Positions 1 through 5,703 of a stretch of 23,935 bases of DNA are shown here, piece by piece (within the stretch, counting starts at the first letter, position 1; each line of letters begins with the position of its first letter). Source of the stretch: DATBED01 sp035480695 (lineage in GTDB: Bacteria > Patescibacteriota > Saccharimonadia > Saccharimonadales > UBA4665); the NCBI GenBank assembly GCA_035480695.1, contig DATIHM010000093.1, forward strand, positions 1 through 23,935, read 5' to 3'. The position numbers and the translations under genes are program-made. The notes beneath the pieces are model-generated. The model was not told the DNA's origin. It did no database searches and was given only the letters and a program-made list of their open reading frames with translations.

Positions 1-1323
1 GATATTCAACAGCGAGCTGGCCTGGTAAGCCAGGACCTCGCGCAAGTGCTCGGGGTCGCCGTCGCTGGCGATGGCCCAAGGTTTTTCCTCGTCGATGTAC
101 TGGTTGAGGCCGCGGACCTGTTCCCAAACGTCGTCAAGAGCGCGGTCGAAGCGGCAGGCCTTAATGGCCTCTTCGTACTGCTCGATGTCGTGCTCGGCCG
201 GCGGCGTCACGCCGACCAGGCCGTTCTGGTACTTCTGCACCATGGCAACCGTGCGCTGCACGGCATTGCCCAGCTCGTTGGCCAGCTCGTTGTTATAAGC
301 CGCTTCGAGCCGCGCCCAGCTGAAGTCGCCATCCTCGTAAGATGGAATGTGCCGCAAGAAGAAGTAGCGGAAAGCATCGACGCCGTATTTTTCAACGATG
401 TCGGCCGGCGCCACGACGTTGCCCAGCGACTTGCTCATCTTTTTGCCTTCCACCGTGATGAAGCCGTGCACGTACAGCTGTTTGGGCAGCGCTACGCCCA
501 GGCTCATCAACATGGCCGGCCAGATGGCAGCGTGGAAGCGGATAATGTCCTTGCCGATAATCTGCGCGTCGGCCGGCCAGAACTTCTTGAAATCCTCGTG
601 TTCGGGGTAGCCGAGCACGGTGATGTAGTTCATCAGCGCCTCGAACCAGACATAAATCACCTGCTCTTTATCACCGGGCACCGGGATGCCCCAGCCGATT
701 TTGTCTTTCGGCCGCGAGATGCTGATATCTTCCAGGCCGCCTTTTATGACCGACAAAATCTCGTTGCGCCGCGTCTCCGGCACGATTTTGAAGTGGCCTT
801 TCTCAATTTGTTCGGCGATCGCCTCGCCATACGCGCTCAGCTTGAAGAAGTAATTCTCCTCCTCGACTTTCTCGTACGGCCGGTTGTGCTGCGGACACAC
901 GCCGTGGTTTGCCTTGACTTCGGTTTCGGTGAAGAAAGCCTCGTCGCCGGTGCAATACCAGCCGGTATACTTGCCTTTGTAGATGTCTTTTTCAAGCTTT
1001 TTCCAGATGAGCTGGGCGCGCTCTTCGTGGCCGCGGTCGGTCGTGCGGATGAAGCGGTTATTGCTGACATCCAGCAATTCCCCAAGCTTCTGGAAATTCT
1101 TGCTGATTTTATCGGTGTAGGCTTTCGGCTTCAGCCCGACCTCTTCGGCCTTTTCGGCCACCTTGCCGCCGTGCTCGTCGGTGCCGGTGCTGAAGACGAC
1201 ATCGTCGCCTTTCTGAGTAGCATGACGCGCCAGCACGTCGCCGTAAAGCAACTCCATAGCGAACCCGATGTGCGGGTCGGCATTAACATAGGGAATAGAG
1301 GTCGTGACGTAAAATTTACCCAT
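1..1323 (-). CDS. metG: Methionyl-tRNA synthetase (3' end cut by window edge)
   Basis: Class I aminoacyl-tRNA synthetase that charges tRNA-Met and initiator tRNA with methionine in the cytoplasm. The translation from ATG at 1323 runs 441 codons to the window edge without a stop, so the C-terminus is missing. The HIGH-type motif is PHIG (residues 17-20) and KMSKS is intact (295-299). The zinc-knuckle region reads C124-x-x-D127 then C143-x-x-H146, so one usual cysteine is aspartate. A typical enzyme has about 500-650 residues, so the lost part is the end of the anticodon-binding domain and any C-terminal extension. An AGGAGG lies 13 nt before the ATG and overlaps the stop of the upstream homocysteine methyltransferase gene, so the two form an operon. 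The long plus-strand reading frame over this gene is a shadow. Confidence 0.97.
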   Translation of the reverse strand, partial: MGKFYVTTSIPYVNADPHIGFAMELLYGDVLARHATQKGDDVVFSTGTDEHGGKVAEKAEEVGLKPKAYTDKISKNFQKLGELLDVSNNRFIRTTDRGHEERAQLIWKKLEKDIYKGKYTGWYCTGDEAFFTETEVKANHGVCPQHNRPYEKVEEENYFFKLSAYGEAIAEQIEKGHFKIVPETRRNEILSVIKGGLEDISISRPKDKIGWGIPVPGDKEQVIYVWFEALMNYITVLGYPEHEDFKKFWPADAQIIGKDIIRFHAAIWPAMLMSLGVALPKQLYVHGFITVEGKKMSKSLGNVVAPADIVEKYGVDAFRYFFLRHIPSYEDGDFSWARLEAAYNNELANELGNAVQRTVAMVQKYQNGLVGVTPPAEHDIEQYEEAIKACRFDRALDDVWEQVRGLNQYIDEEKPWAIASDGDPEHLREVLAYQASSLLNI

Positions 1324-1333
1324 ATCTTAAAGT

Positions 1334-2284
1334 CTACCTCCTCGCCAACGCATTTGGAAACCGGCCCTTGGCTACAGCCTGGCTGATGTTGCGTACGTCG
1401 TCCGTTGTAACCCCGCAACACCCGCCAATGGCCTGCGCACCTAGTTCCAACCAATAATTGACTGAATCAATATATTCGGTTTCATAGTCGACATCTCCAT
1501 TATGGTGAGGGCTCTTATGGTCATCACCCTGCGCGTAAACTGCCAGGGGAATTTCGTTGCGACCCAAGCTCAGGCTACCCAAACGGACCAGTGCCTTGCC
1601 AGCCGCCTTCATGCTGACACAGTTTATGCCTACAAAAACCGGGTCAAAATCCTTGGCTAGCTTGTAGGCATCTTCAAGTGACTCACCACTTAAAAGGTTT
1701 TTGCCCCATTCATCGCAGCAGAAGCTGATGGCGACCGGTAAACCCGTTTCCCGGGCGGCACTTAACGCTACCTCTGTTTCGGCCAGTGTAATCATGGTTT
1801 CGGCCAAGATTAAATCAACACCGCCTTCGGCTAGATTACGGGCATGCTCGTCATGCTCGGGCAATAGCTCATGGAGCGGTGGCGTTTTCTCTGGGCTATA
1901 GCAGTCTTCGAGCGGAGCCGACGAACCGGCAATTACGACGTCCCTCTGGCCGCTGTCTTCTCGAGCCTCCCGAGCTAGTTTGCAGGCCTCTATGGTAATT
2001 TCGGCCGCGCAATCGCCATATCCTGCCCTGTTAAGAGTGCGCCACTGGGTGCGGAAATTATCTGTAATGATGATTCCAGCCCCGGCCATAATGGAATCAA
2101 AGTGGACGTCCCGCACCACCTGCCGGCCTTCTTCTGTAAATAACGGTGTAGCCGACCAAAGCCCATCTTCAAGCTGAATGCCGCGTCGCTCAACTTCGGT
2201 ACCGACGCCGCCATCCATTACTACGACGTCGCCGGTCGCCAACCTGGCCTGTAATTTTTCCACCGGACTAGCTTCAAATGTCAT
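1334..2284 (-). CDS. mmuM: Homocysteine S-methyltransferase
   Basis: Zinc-dependent enzyme that moves a methyl group from S-methylmethionine (or SAM) to homocysteine, giving methionine. The family signature is clear: N-terminal MDGGVGTE, GINC with Cys222, and GGCCG with the Cys pair at 289-290. These three cysteines are the known zinc ligands. At about 316 residues it has the normal single-domain length. A TTG at 2287 directly precedes the ATG at 2284. I choose the ATG because a GAAGGGA sits about 6 nt before it. The gene is first in an operon with metG, 10 nt apart, so one transcript makes methionine and loads it on tRNA. The leader (2315-2430) looks like a methionine attenuator. The symbol is by family resemblance; the methyl donor cannot be told from sequence. 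Confidence 0.92.
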   Translation of the reverse strand: MTFEASPVEKLQARLATGDVVVMDGGVGTEVERRGIQLEDGLWSATPLFTEEGRQVVRDVHFDSIMAGAGIIITDNFRTQWRTLNRAGYGDCAAEITIEACKLAREAREDSGQRDVVIAGSSAPLEDCYSPEKTPPLHELLPEHDEHARNLAEGGVDLILAETMITLAETEVALSAARETGLPVAISFCCDEWGKNLLSGESLEDAYKLAKDFDPVFVGINCVSMKAAGKALVRLGSLSLGRNEIPLAVYAQGDDHKSPHHNGDVDYETEYIDSVNYWLELGAQAIGGCCGVTTDDVRNISQAVAKGRFPNALARR

Positions 2285-2314
2285 CAAATCCCTTCTTTCT
2301 GGGGATTATGCACG

Positions 2315-2336
2315 AAAAAACCGGCCCTAGGCCGGT
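2315..2336 (-). terminator. Attenuator terminator in the leader of the methionine operon
   Basis: On the minus strand a 7-bp perfect stem (ACCGGCC / GGCCGGT, loop TAG) is followed by a run of T. It lies after the promoter and only about 30 nt before the methyltransferase start, so it would stop transcription before the operon. Its left arm is also the partner of the antiterminator strand at 2367-2378. Confidence 0.85.
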
Positions 2337-2358
2337 CATTGTGCTTGGTTTCGAGTAT

Positions 2359-2430
2359 CTAAAAATCCGGCCTAGGGCTTGGCATGCACATAGGCATCAT
2401 CATTCGGAAGGAACTCAACCTCTTAATCAT
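2359..2430 (-). CDS. Met-rich leader peptide, 23 aa
   Basis: Short reading frame upstream of the homocysteine methyltransferase-metG operon. It starts at ATG 2430 and ends at TAG 2361-2359. Its middle reads F-R-M-M-M-P-M-C-M-P: five Met codons and one Cys codon in seven positions, at 2403-2383. Such clustering in a leader, before a gene pair that makes and uses methionine, is the hallmark of a leader peptide whose translation rate senses charged tRNA. The ATG falls about 7 nt after the TATAAT box, so the mRNA would be leaderless. Initiation at the internal ATG triplet (2403) is the alternative. The last codons overlap the antiterminator strand, as the mechanism needs. No homologous peptide is known to me; the call rests on codon content, position and RNA structure. 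Confidence 0.72.
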   Translation of the reverse strand: MIKRLSSFRMMMPMCMPSPRPDF

Positions 2431-2436
2431 GCTGTA

Positions 2437-2465
2437 ATTATAACTCTCACCGACGGGTTTTTCAA
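2437..2465 (-). promoter_or_regulatory. Sigma-70-type promoter of the methionine operon
   Basis: On the minus strand TTGAAA (2465-2460), a 17-nt spacer and TATAAT (2442-2437) give a near-consensus housekeeping promoter. The predicted start (about 2430) coincides with the ATG of the Met-rich leader peptide. It lies just after the tRNA-Val gene, so the operon does not depend on tRNA read-through. Confidence 0.85.
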
Positions 2466-2469
2466 TGAA

Positions 2470-2546
2470 TGGTGGGTAATGAGGGACTCGAACCCCCGGC
2501 CTCGTGAATGTGAATCACGCGCTCTAGCCAGCTGAGCTAATTACCC
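2470..2546 (-). tRNA. tRNA-Val (CAC)
   Basis: Full cloverleaf on the minus strand: acceptor GGGTAAT / ATTACCC, D-arm with AGCTCAGCTGG, anticodon stem CGTGA / TCACG with loop TTCACAT (anticodon CAC, reading GTG), and a T-arm with GGTTCGAGTCC. The discriminator A and the CCA end are encoded in the DNA (2473-2470). The gene sits upstream of the methionine operon in the same direction. Confidence 0.97.
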
Positions 2547-2562
2547 TAATTTAACAGAGGTA

Positions 2563-2568
2563 ATTATA
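2563..2568 (-). promoter_or_regulatory. -10 box upstream of tRNA-Val
   Basis: A perfect TATAAT on the minus strand lies 17 nt before the mature 5' end of tRNA-Val. The expected -35 area has only a weak match (TTACAA/TACAAC), so only the -10 is called. Confidence 0.55.
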
Positions 2569-2591
2569 CACTATTCCGGACGAACGTTGTA

Positions 2592-2648
2592 ATGCCGACG
2601 TAACATTTATCGCATTTTAATGGTAAGAACTATCACAGCTGTCGGCAT
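2592..2648. repeat. Inverted repeat ATGCCGAC...GTCGGCAT
   Basis: Two 8-bp arms at 2592-2599 and 2641-2648 are perfect reverse complements, 41 bp apart. They lie in the divergent gap between tRNA-Val and the DUF6325-like cassette. They could be operator half-sites or a hairpin in the cassette leader. No clear promoter for the plus-strand cassette was found here. Confidence 0.4.
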
Positions 2649-2694
2649 CTTTATCTGCCAGACTTAAGGCACTAAGTAATGTGGGGGTAACTAT

Positions 2695-3126
2695 ATGCTA
2701 GGACCGATAGATTATGTGGCGATAAACTTCGTGGGGAACAAATTCGAGGGGAACATCTTGGCTGAACTGACCAAGGCCGTCGACGATGGCATCATCCGCG
2801 TGGTAGACATGATTTTCGTCATCAAAGACGAAGACGGCACGATTGACGCAGCCGAAATCGAAGACCAGTCGGAAGAACTCAGGGAAGTGTTCAAGTCCGT
2901 CGGCTTCAAGGGCAACCAGCCCTTGCTGACCGAGGATGACGTCGAAAAAATAGGCGCCATGATGGACAACAACACGGCTACCGGAGTTCTGGTCATTGAG
3001 CAGCTCTGGGCCAAGGGGCTGAAGAAAGCACTACTGGACGCCAACGGCACCCTGTTGGTTGAAGGCCGGATCCACACCGACACGGTCTCAGCCGCCGAAC
3101 GCGAGCTCGAACAAATTAAAGCTTAG
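2695..3126 (+). CDS. DUF6325-like protein
   Basis: Protein of 143 residues with a conserved start (GPIDYVAINFVGNKFEGNIL), then an alternating helix-strand pattern including RVVDMIFVIKDEDG and VLVIEQLWAKGLKKAL, and a final GRIHTD. This fits my memory of the uncharacterised DUF6325 family of Actinobacteria, where the gene often sits beside short SHOCT-domain or membrane proteins. There is no signal peptide or membrane segment; it is acidic and probably cytoplasmic. GGGGG 8 nt before the ATG is a good ribosome site. A 24-aa peptide gene and a small membrane-protein gene follow at once, forming a three-gene cassette. Function unknown; the family is sometimes linked to stress or envelope functions, but nothing here proves it. 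Confidence 0.85.
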   Translation: MLGPIDYVAINFVGNKFEGNILAELTKAVDDGIIRVVDMIFVIKDEDGTIDAAEIEDQSEELREVFKSVGFKGNQPLLTEDDVEKIGAMMDNNTATGVLVIEQLWAKGLKKALLDANGTLLVEGRIHTDTVSAAERELEQIKA

Positions 3127-3137
3127 GGGGAATCACA

Positions 3138-3212
3138 ATGATAGGAAGACCATTAACACCAGTTTCAGTAATGGGCGTAAGACGACGGCAGCGCCGCCGC
3201 GGCCTTCTATAA
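3138..3212 (+). CDS. 24-aa basic peptide
   Basis: Short frame from ATG 3138 to TAA 3210-3212, with a strong ribosome site (AGGGGGA, 6 nt spacing). It encodes a peptide starting MIGRPLTPVSVMG and ending in an Arg-rich run (RRRQRRRGLL). Its stop leads into the AAGGAG of the next gene, which suggests translational coupling. Tiny basic peptides seem to accompany DUF6325 genes in other genomes, but this is recollection only. Too short for family assignment; its reality rests on the ribosome site and tight packing. Confidence 0.6.
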   Translation: MIGRPLTPVSVMGVRRRQRRRGLL

Positions 3213-3221
3213 GGAGTAAAT

Positions 3222-3434
3222 ATGCACATAGCAGCAGCATTTTATTGGGTAATCGTCGGCTTGATCTGGATAGCGATCGCCTTCTGGCCAGCCAGGGTTG
3301 CCGGGCGGAAGGGCCACAGTTTCATAGGTTATTTCATATTGAGTCTGTTCTTTTTCCCACTGGCGCTCATTCTGGCGTACGTTGTCCACGACAATAGCGG
3401 CATGAACTACGTAGCGCCGAGCGGCACGACCTAG
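3222..3434 (+). CDS. Small two-helix membrane protein
   Basis: Seventy residues with two hydrophobic segments (about 3-23 and 33-53) joined by the short basic loop PARVAGRKGHSF, and a polar tail. The pattern resembles many unnamed bacterial two-TM proteins with a GRKGRS-type loop. AAGGAG lies 5 nt before the ATG. It is the last gene of the plus-strand cassette. Its stop codon (3432-3434) touches the stop of the convergent trehalase gene, with no room for a terminator between them. Function unknown. Confidence 0.8.
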   Translation: MHIAAAFYWVIVGLIWIAIAFWPARVAGRKGHSFIGYFILSLFFFPLALILAYVVHDNSGMNYVAPSGTT

Positions 3435-4730
3435 CTATTCCGGGCGGTCGACGTAGTCTTGGCAGAAGCGCTCGAACACGGCGTTCGTCCAGCCGAAGCC
3501 GGTCTGCGATGGATAAAGGCCTTTGAGCGGCGGCTTTTCGGGCGAGACCACGTTGTACTTTTCCAGAAAGAGGTGCTCGGTGTTGAACCATTGCAGATTG
3601 GTTTTGAGCCATTTCATGGCGATGCGGCGGGCGTCGGCATGGTAGCCGTAGCGCTCAAGCGCTTTGACGACCACGAAGTGCAGCGGCGCCCAGCCGTTCG
3701 GATAGGCCCACTGTGTCGGTAGGCTGCCGAGCACGAACTGGCCGAGCGGCAGCGCGTCGGTGGTGCTGAGCCCGCCTTTGTGCTCGAAGCGCCGTAGCGC
3801 CTTGACCAGCGCGGCAGCCTGCTTCTCGTCGACCATACCGGCCCACATCGGGAAGTAAGCCGCCAGGCTGCTGACATTGCCGCGTTTCTCCTTCACGAAG
3901 TTATAATCGTAATACAGGCCGCGGATTTTATCCCACATCAGCTCGTTCATGGTCTGTTTGCGCAGCTCCGCCTGGTCGTCCCACTTGGCGGCCTCACGCA
4001 TGTTGCCCTTCAGCTTGGCAACGCGCGCGAAATCGGTCTCATATTTGTAAAGCAACGCGTTCAGGTCGACCGGTAGATAGTTCAGCGCCCGGCGGTCGAA
4101 GCGCGGCGTCATATCCCAGCCGCTTTCGGCCTCGGCCAGGTCGTGCAGGTAGTTGATGTCGTAATAACGGCTCAGGCCGCGGTAAACCTGGCGCTCATTC
4201 GGCTTCTTCACGCCCGTCCAAACCGTCTCGTACTCTTTCTGGGCAACCGAGATATTCTCTTTCAGCCAGGATTCGTCGAGCTTGTAGGTCTGATAGATAT
4301 CAAAAACTAAGCTGGTTAAGAACGGCGGCTGCGAGCGGCCTGTCAGATAGGTACGCGAAGCATTAGGGATAACCTTGTAGCGTTTGAACAATGACTCCAG
4401 GTTTTCGAGGATGCCCGTGACCAGCTCCTGGTGCTTGTCATCGAGCAGGCCCTGCACCATGAAGTAGCTATCCCAGTAATAAAGCTCGTTATAGTCGAAG
4501 CCGGTTTTAGCCCGGTATGATGGGACCAGGTACGGCTTAGGCAGGCCGAGCAAGGACTCGTCATCTTTGGGGTGGAAGCGCTCCACCTTTGGCCAATACG
4601 CCGCGACATACTCGCGCGCAGCCTTGACATCTTCTGGTGTTAGCTCCTTGTCCGGCCGGAATGACGGCAGCTGCGGCAGAGGCGGCAGCGCCTTTTTCAT
4701 GATTTTCTTAGCTTTGTCCAGTTTCGCCAT
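3435..4730 (-). CDS. Alpha,alpha-trehalase (GH37)
   Basis: Hydrolyses trehalose to two glucose molecules. The GH37 features are plain: YYWDSYF near residue 85, a WD in SGWDMTPRF near 205 (where the catalytic acid Asp lies in the family), QWAYPNGWAPLHF near 340 and LEKYN...GFGWTN near the end. At 431 residues it is close to the catalytic core of the family (usually 500-600), with no signal peptide, so it is a cytoplasmic form. It begins MAKLDKAKKIM; the ribosome site is weak. It stands alone, after the complex terminator at 4765-4850. Glucose from trehalose could feed the glycolytic genes further along. Whether trehalose is a store or a scavenged host sugar cannot be told. Confidence 0.92.
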   Translation of the reverse strand: MAKLDKAKKIMKKALPPLPQLPSFRPDKELTPEDVKAAREYVAAYWPKVERFHPKDDESLLGLPKPYLVPSYRAKTGFDYNELYYWDSYFMVQGLLDDKHQELVTGILENLESLFKRYKVIPNASRTYLTGRSQPPFLTSLVFDIYQTYKLDESWLKENISVAQKEYETVWTGVKKPNERQVYRGLSRYYDINYLHDLAEAESGWDMTPRFDRRALNYLPVDLNALLYKYETDFARVAKLKGNMREAAKWDDQAELRKQTMNELMWDKIRGLYYDYNFVKEKRGNVSSLAAYFPMWAGMVDEKQAAALVKALRRFEHKGGLSTTDALPLGQFVLGSLPTQWAYPNGWAPLHFVVVKALERYGYHADARRIAMKWLKTNLQWFNTEHLFLEKYNVVSPEKPPLKGLYPSQTGFGWTNAVFERFCQDYVDRPE

Positions 4731-4764
4731 ACCAACTAGCCTAACAAACTTAACCTTTTAAAGC

Positions 4765-4850
4765 ATAACAAAAGCCCCCGAAACATTACCGTATTCCGGT
4801 GGCGCACGAGTAGGTTTACGAGTGCGCCGATGTTTGAGGGGGCTTTTTAT
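4765..4850 (-). terminator. Long branched terminator downstream of the RRM gene
   Basis: An outer stem pairs AAAAGCCCCC (4770-4779) plus AAACAT with ATGTTT plus GGGGGCTTTT (about 4830-4847). It encloses two hairpins: ACCG/CGGT (4788-4800) and GGCGCAC/GTGCGCC (4801-4828). The outer stem ends in T-runs on both strands, so it can act bidirectionally. It starts right after the RRM gene stop and precedes trehalase. It is larger than a usual intrinsic terminator and could be a stable small RNA or mRNA 3' end. Confidence 0.75.
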
Positions 4851-4853
4851 GCG

Positions 4854-5141
4854 CTAATAGCGGTCGCCGCTGAAAGACGGGCGAGGACGTTCCTCGCGCG
4901 GGCGGGCTTCGTTGACCACAATTGGGCGGCCATCGAGTTCCTTGCCATTCAGCTGGTCGACGGCGGCCTTAGCTTCCTCATCGCTGGACATTTCTACGAA
5001 ACCGAAACCTTTGCTGCGGCCTGATTCGCGATCCATGATCACGCTAGCCGAAACAACGGTGCCGACACCTGAAAAAAAATCTTTCAGGCTGTCATCGTTC
5101 GTAGCCCAAGCGAGGGAACCGACAAATAGTCTGGTTGCCAT
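4854..5141 (-). CDS. RRM-domain RNA-binding protein
   Basis: Ninety-five residues made almost wholly of one RNA recognition motif, with RNP2 LFVGSL (5-10) and RNP1 KGFGFVEM (44-51), then a short Arg/Pro-rich tail ending FSGDRY. This is the layout of the small Rbp proteins of cyanobacteria and other bacteria, which bind single-stranded RNA and are often cold-induced. A GGAGAG lies just before the ATG. A plausible promoter at 5246-5274 would give a leader of roughly 95 nt, and such long leaders are common in self-regulated or cold-regulated rbp genes. No partner gene is nearby. The domain call is very sure; the target RNAs are unknown. Confidence 0.93.
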   Translation of the reverse strand: MATRLFVGSLAWATNDDSLKDFFSGVGTVVSASVIMDRESGRSKGFGFVEMSSDEEAKAAVDQLNGKELDGRPIVVNEARPREERPRPSFSGDRY

Positions 5142-5245
5142 CTACTCTCCATAAACGTCTGAGGTAACCTGGAAACCAGTTAGCTGCGCCTCTAACACGT
5201 ACTTGATTATTAATAACACTATTTAGCAGCTTTTCTAGCCCCGGT

Positions 5246-5274
5246 AGTGTAGCAGAGGCCGCCGGCTTGCACAA
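5246..5274 (-). promoter_or_regulatory. Possible promoter of the RRM gene
   Basis: Minus-strand TTGTGC (5274-5269), a 17-nt spacer and TACACT (5251-5246). Both boxes are partial matches. The spacing is ideal and the position fits a long leader. Confidence 0.4.
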
Positions 5275-5289
5275 GAGTAATTTCTACAG

Positions 5290-5598
5290 CTATCCTTCGG
5301 TGACGATTTCGTAGAGCTCGGCCGCGCCGCCTTCATACAACGGTGCGCTGCGCGAAAGCTCGACTGCTTCCGCCTTATCTTGGGCCTCAATCACCCAATA
5401 ACTTGTCACCGATTTACCGTGCAGGGGCTTGGTTGCATCGAGCGTGACCTTCAAGCCGTCATTGGTGGGATTGCCACCTTCCAGCAATACGTTGCTGATT
5501 TCGCGCCCGGCGCGGTTCAACTCCGACAACCGTTCCATTTTACGCAATTTATCCTTTGGCATTTTTTGACCATGAAACAAAAGCAGATACTGAGCCAT
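5290..5598 (-). CDS. YCII-domain protein
   Basis: Protein of 102 residues starting MAQYLLLFHGQ, with SYWVIEAQDKAEAVELSRSAP near residue 65 and a final AELYEIV. This matches the YCII-related fold, a small alpha-beta dimer. Members are mostly uncharacterised; some are fused to sigma factors or act as small-molecule enzymes. The DGxxV and W-V-I-E-A positions of the family are visible. A textbook AGGAGGGA precedes the ATG. It sits alone between the exporter and the RRM gene, in the same direction. A TATAAT at 5659-5654 may start its transcript. No specific role can be given. Confidence 0.85.
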   Translation of the reverse strand: MAQYLLLFHGQKMPKDKLRKMERLSELNRAGREISNVLLEGGNPTNDGLKVTLDATKPLHGKSVTSYWVIEAQDKAEAVELSRSAPLYEGGAAELYEIVTEG

Positions 5599-5653
5599 GC
5601 CAGTCCCTCCTGGATTAAATTAATTCGAATAGAGATGAGGTGTTGCAATATCC

Positions 5654-5659
5654 ATTATA
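5654..5659 (-). promoter_or_regulatory. -10 box upstream of the YCII gene
   Basis: Perfect TATAAT on the minus strand, about 55 nt before the YCII start. No convincing -35 box is seen at the right distance. Confidence 0.4.
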
Positions 5660-5703
5660 GGTGAAATAGCATAGGGGTCTGTAATAAATTCGGTAGGCGG
5701 CAT

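Larger units (their letters stand above)
2315..2430 (-). promoter_or_regulatory. Putative methionine-responsive transcription attenuator
   Basis: The leader holds two mutually exclusive RNA structures. Strand A (minus GCCCTAGGCCGG, 2378-2367) pairs perfectly over 12 bp with strand B (CCGGCCTAGGGC, 2335-2324). Strand B also forms the left arm and loop of the terminator at 2315-2336. A ribosome waiting on the first Met codons (2403-2395) leaves strand A free, so the A:B antiterminator forms and the operon is read. A ribosome reaching the stop at 2361-2359 covers strand A, so the terminator forms. Low Met-tRNA would thus turn the operon on. The pairings are seen; the regulation is inferred. Confidence 0.72.

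Noticed and set aside
46..1386. A 446-codon open frame on the plus strand
   Set aside because: It lies antisense to metG, whose motifs (PHIG, KMSKS) are certain; the plus frame has no recognisable family and is a shadow.
2305..2310. CATAAT as a promoter just before the homocysteine methyltransferase gene
   Set aside because: No -35 box fits; the expected place is inside the terminator hairpin. The promoter at 2437-2465 is far better.
2288..2436. T-box or SAM riboswitch in the metG-operon leader
   Set aside because: No T-box sequence (AGGGTGGNACCGCG) or specifier-arm layout and no SAM-I core were found. The leader is too short, and the Met-rich frame explains it better.
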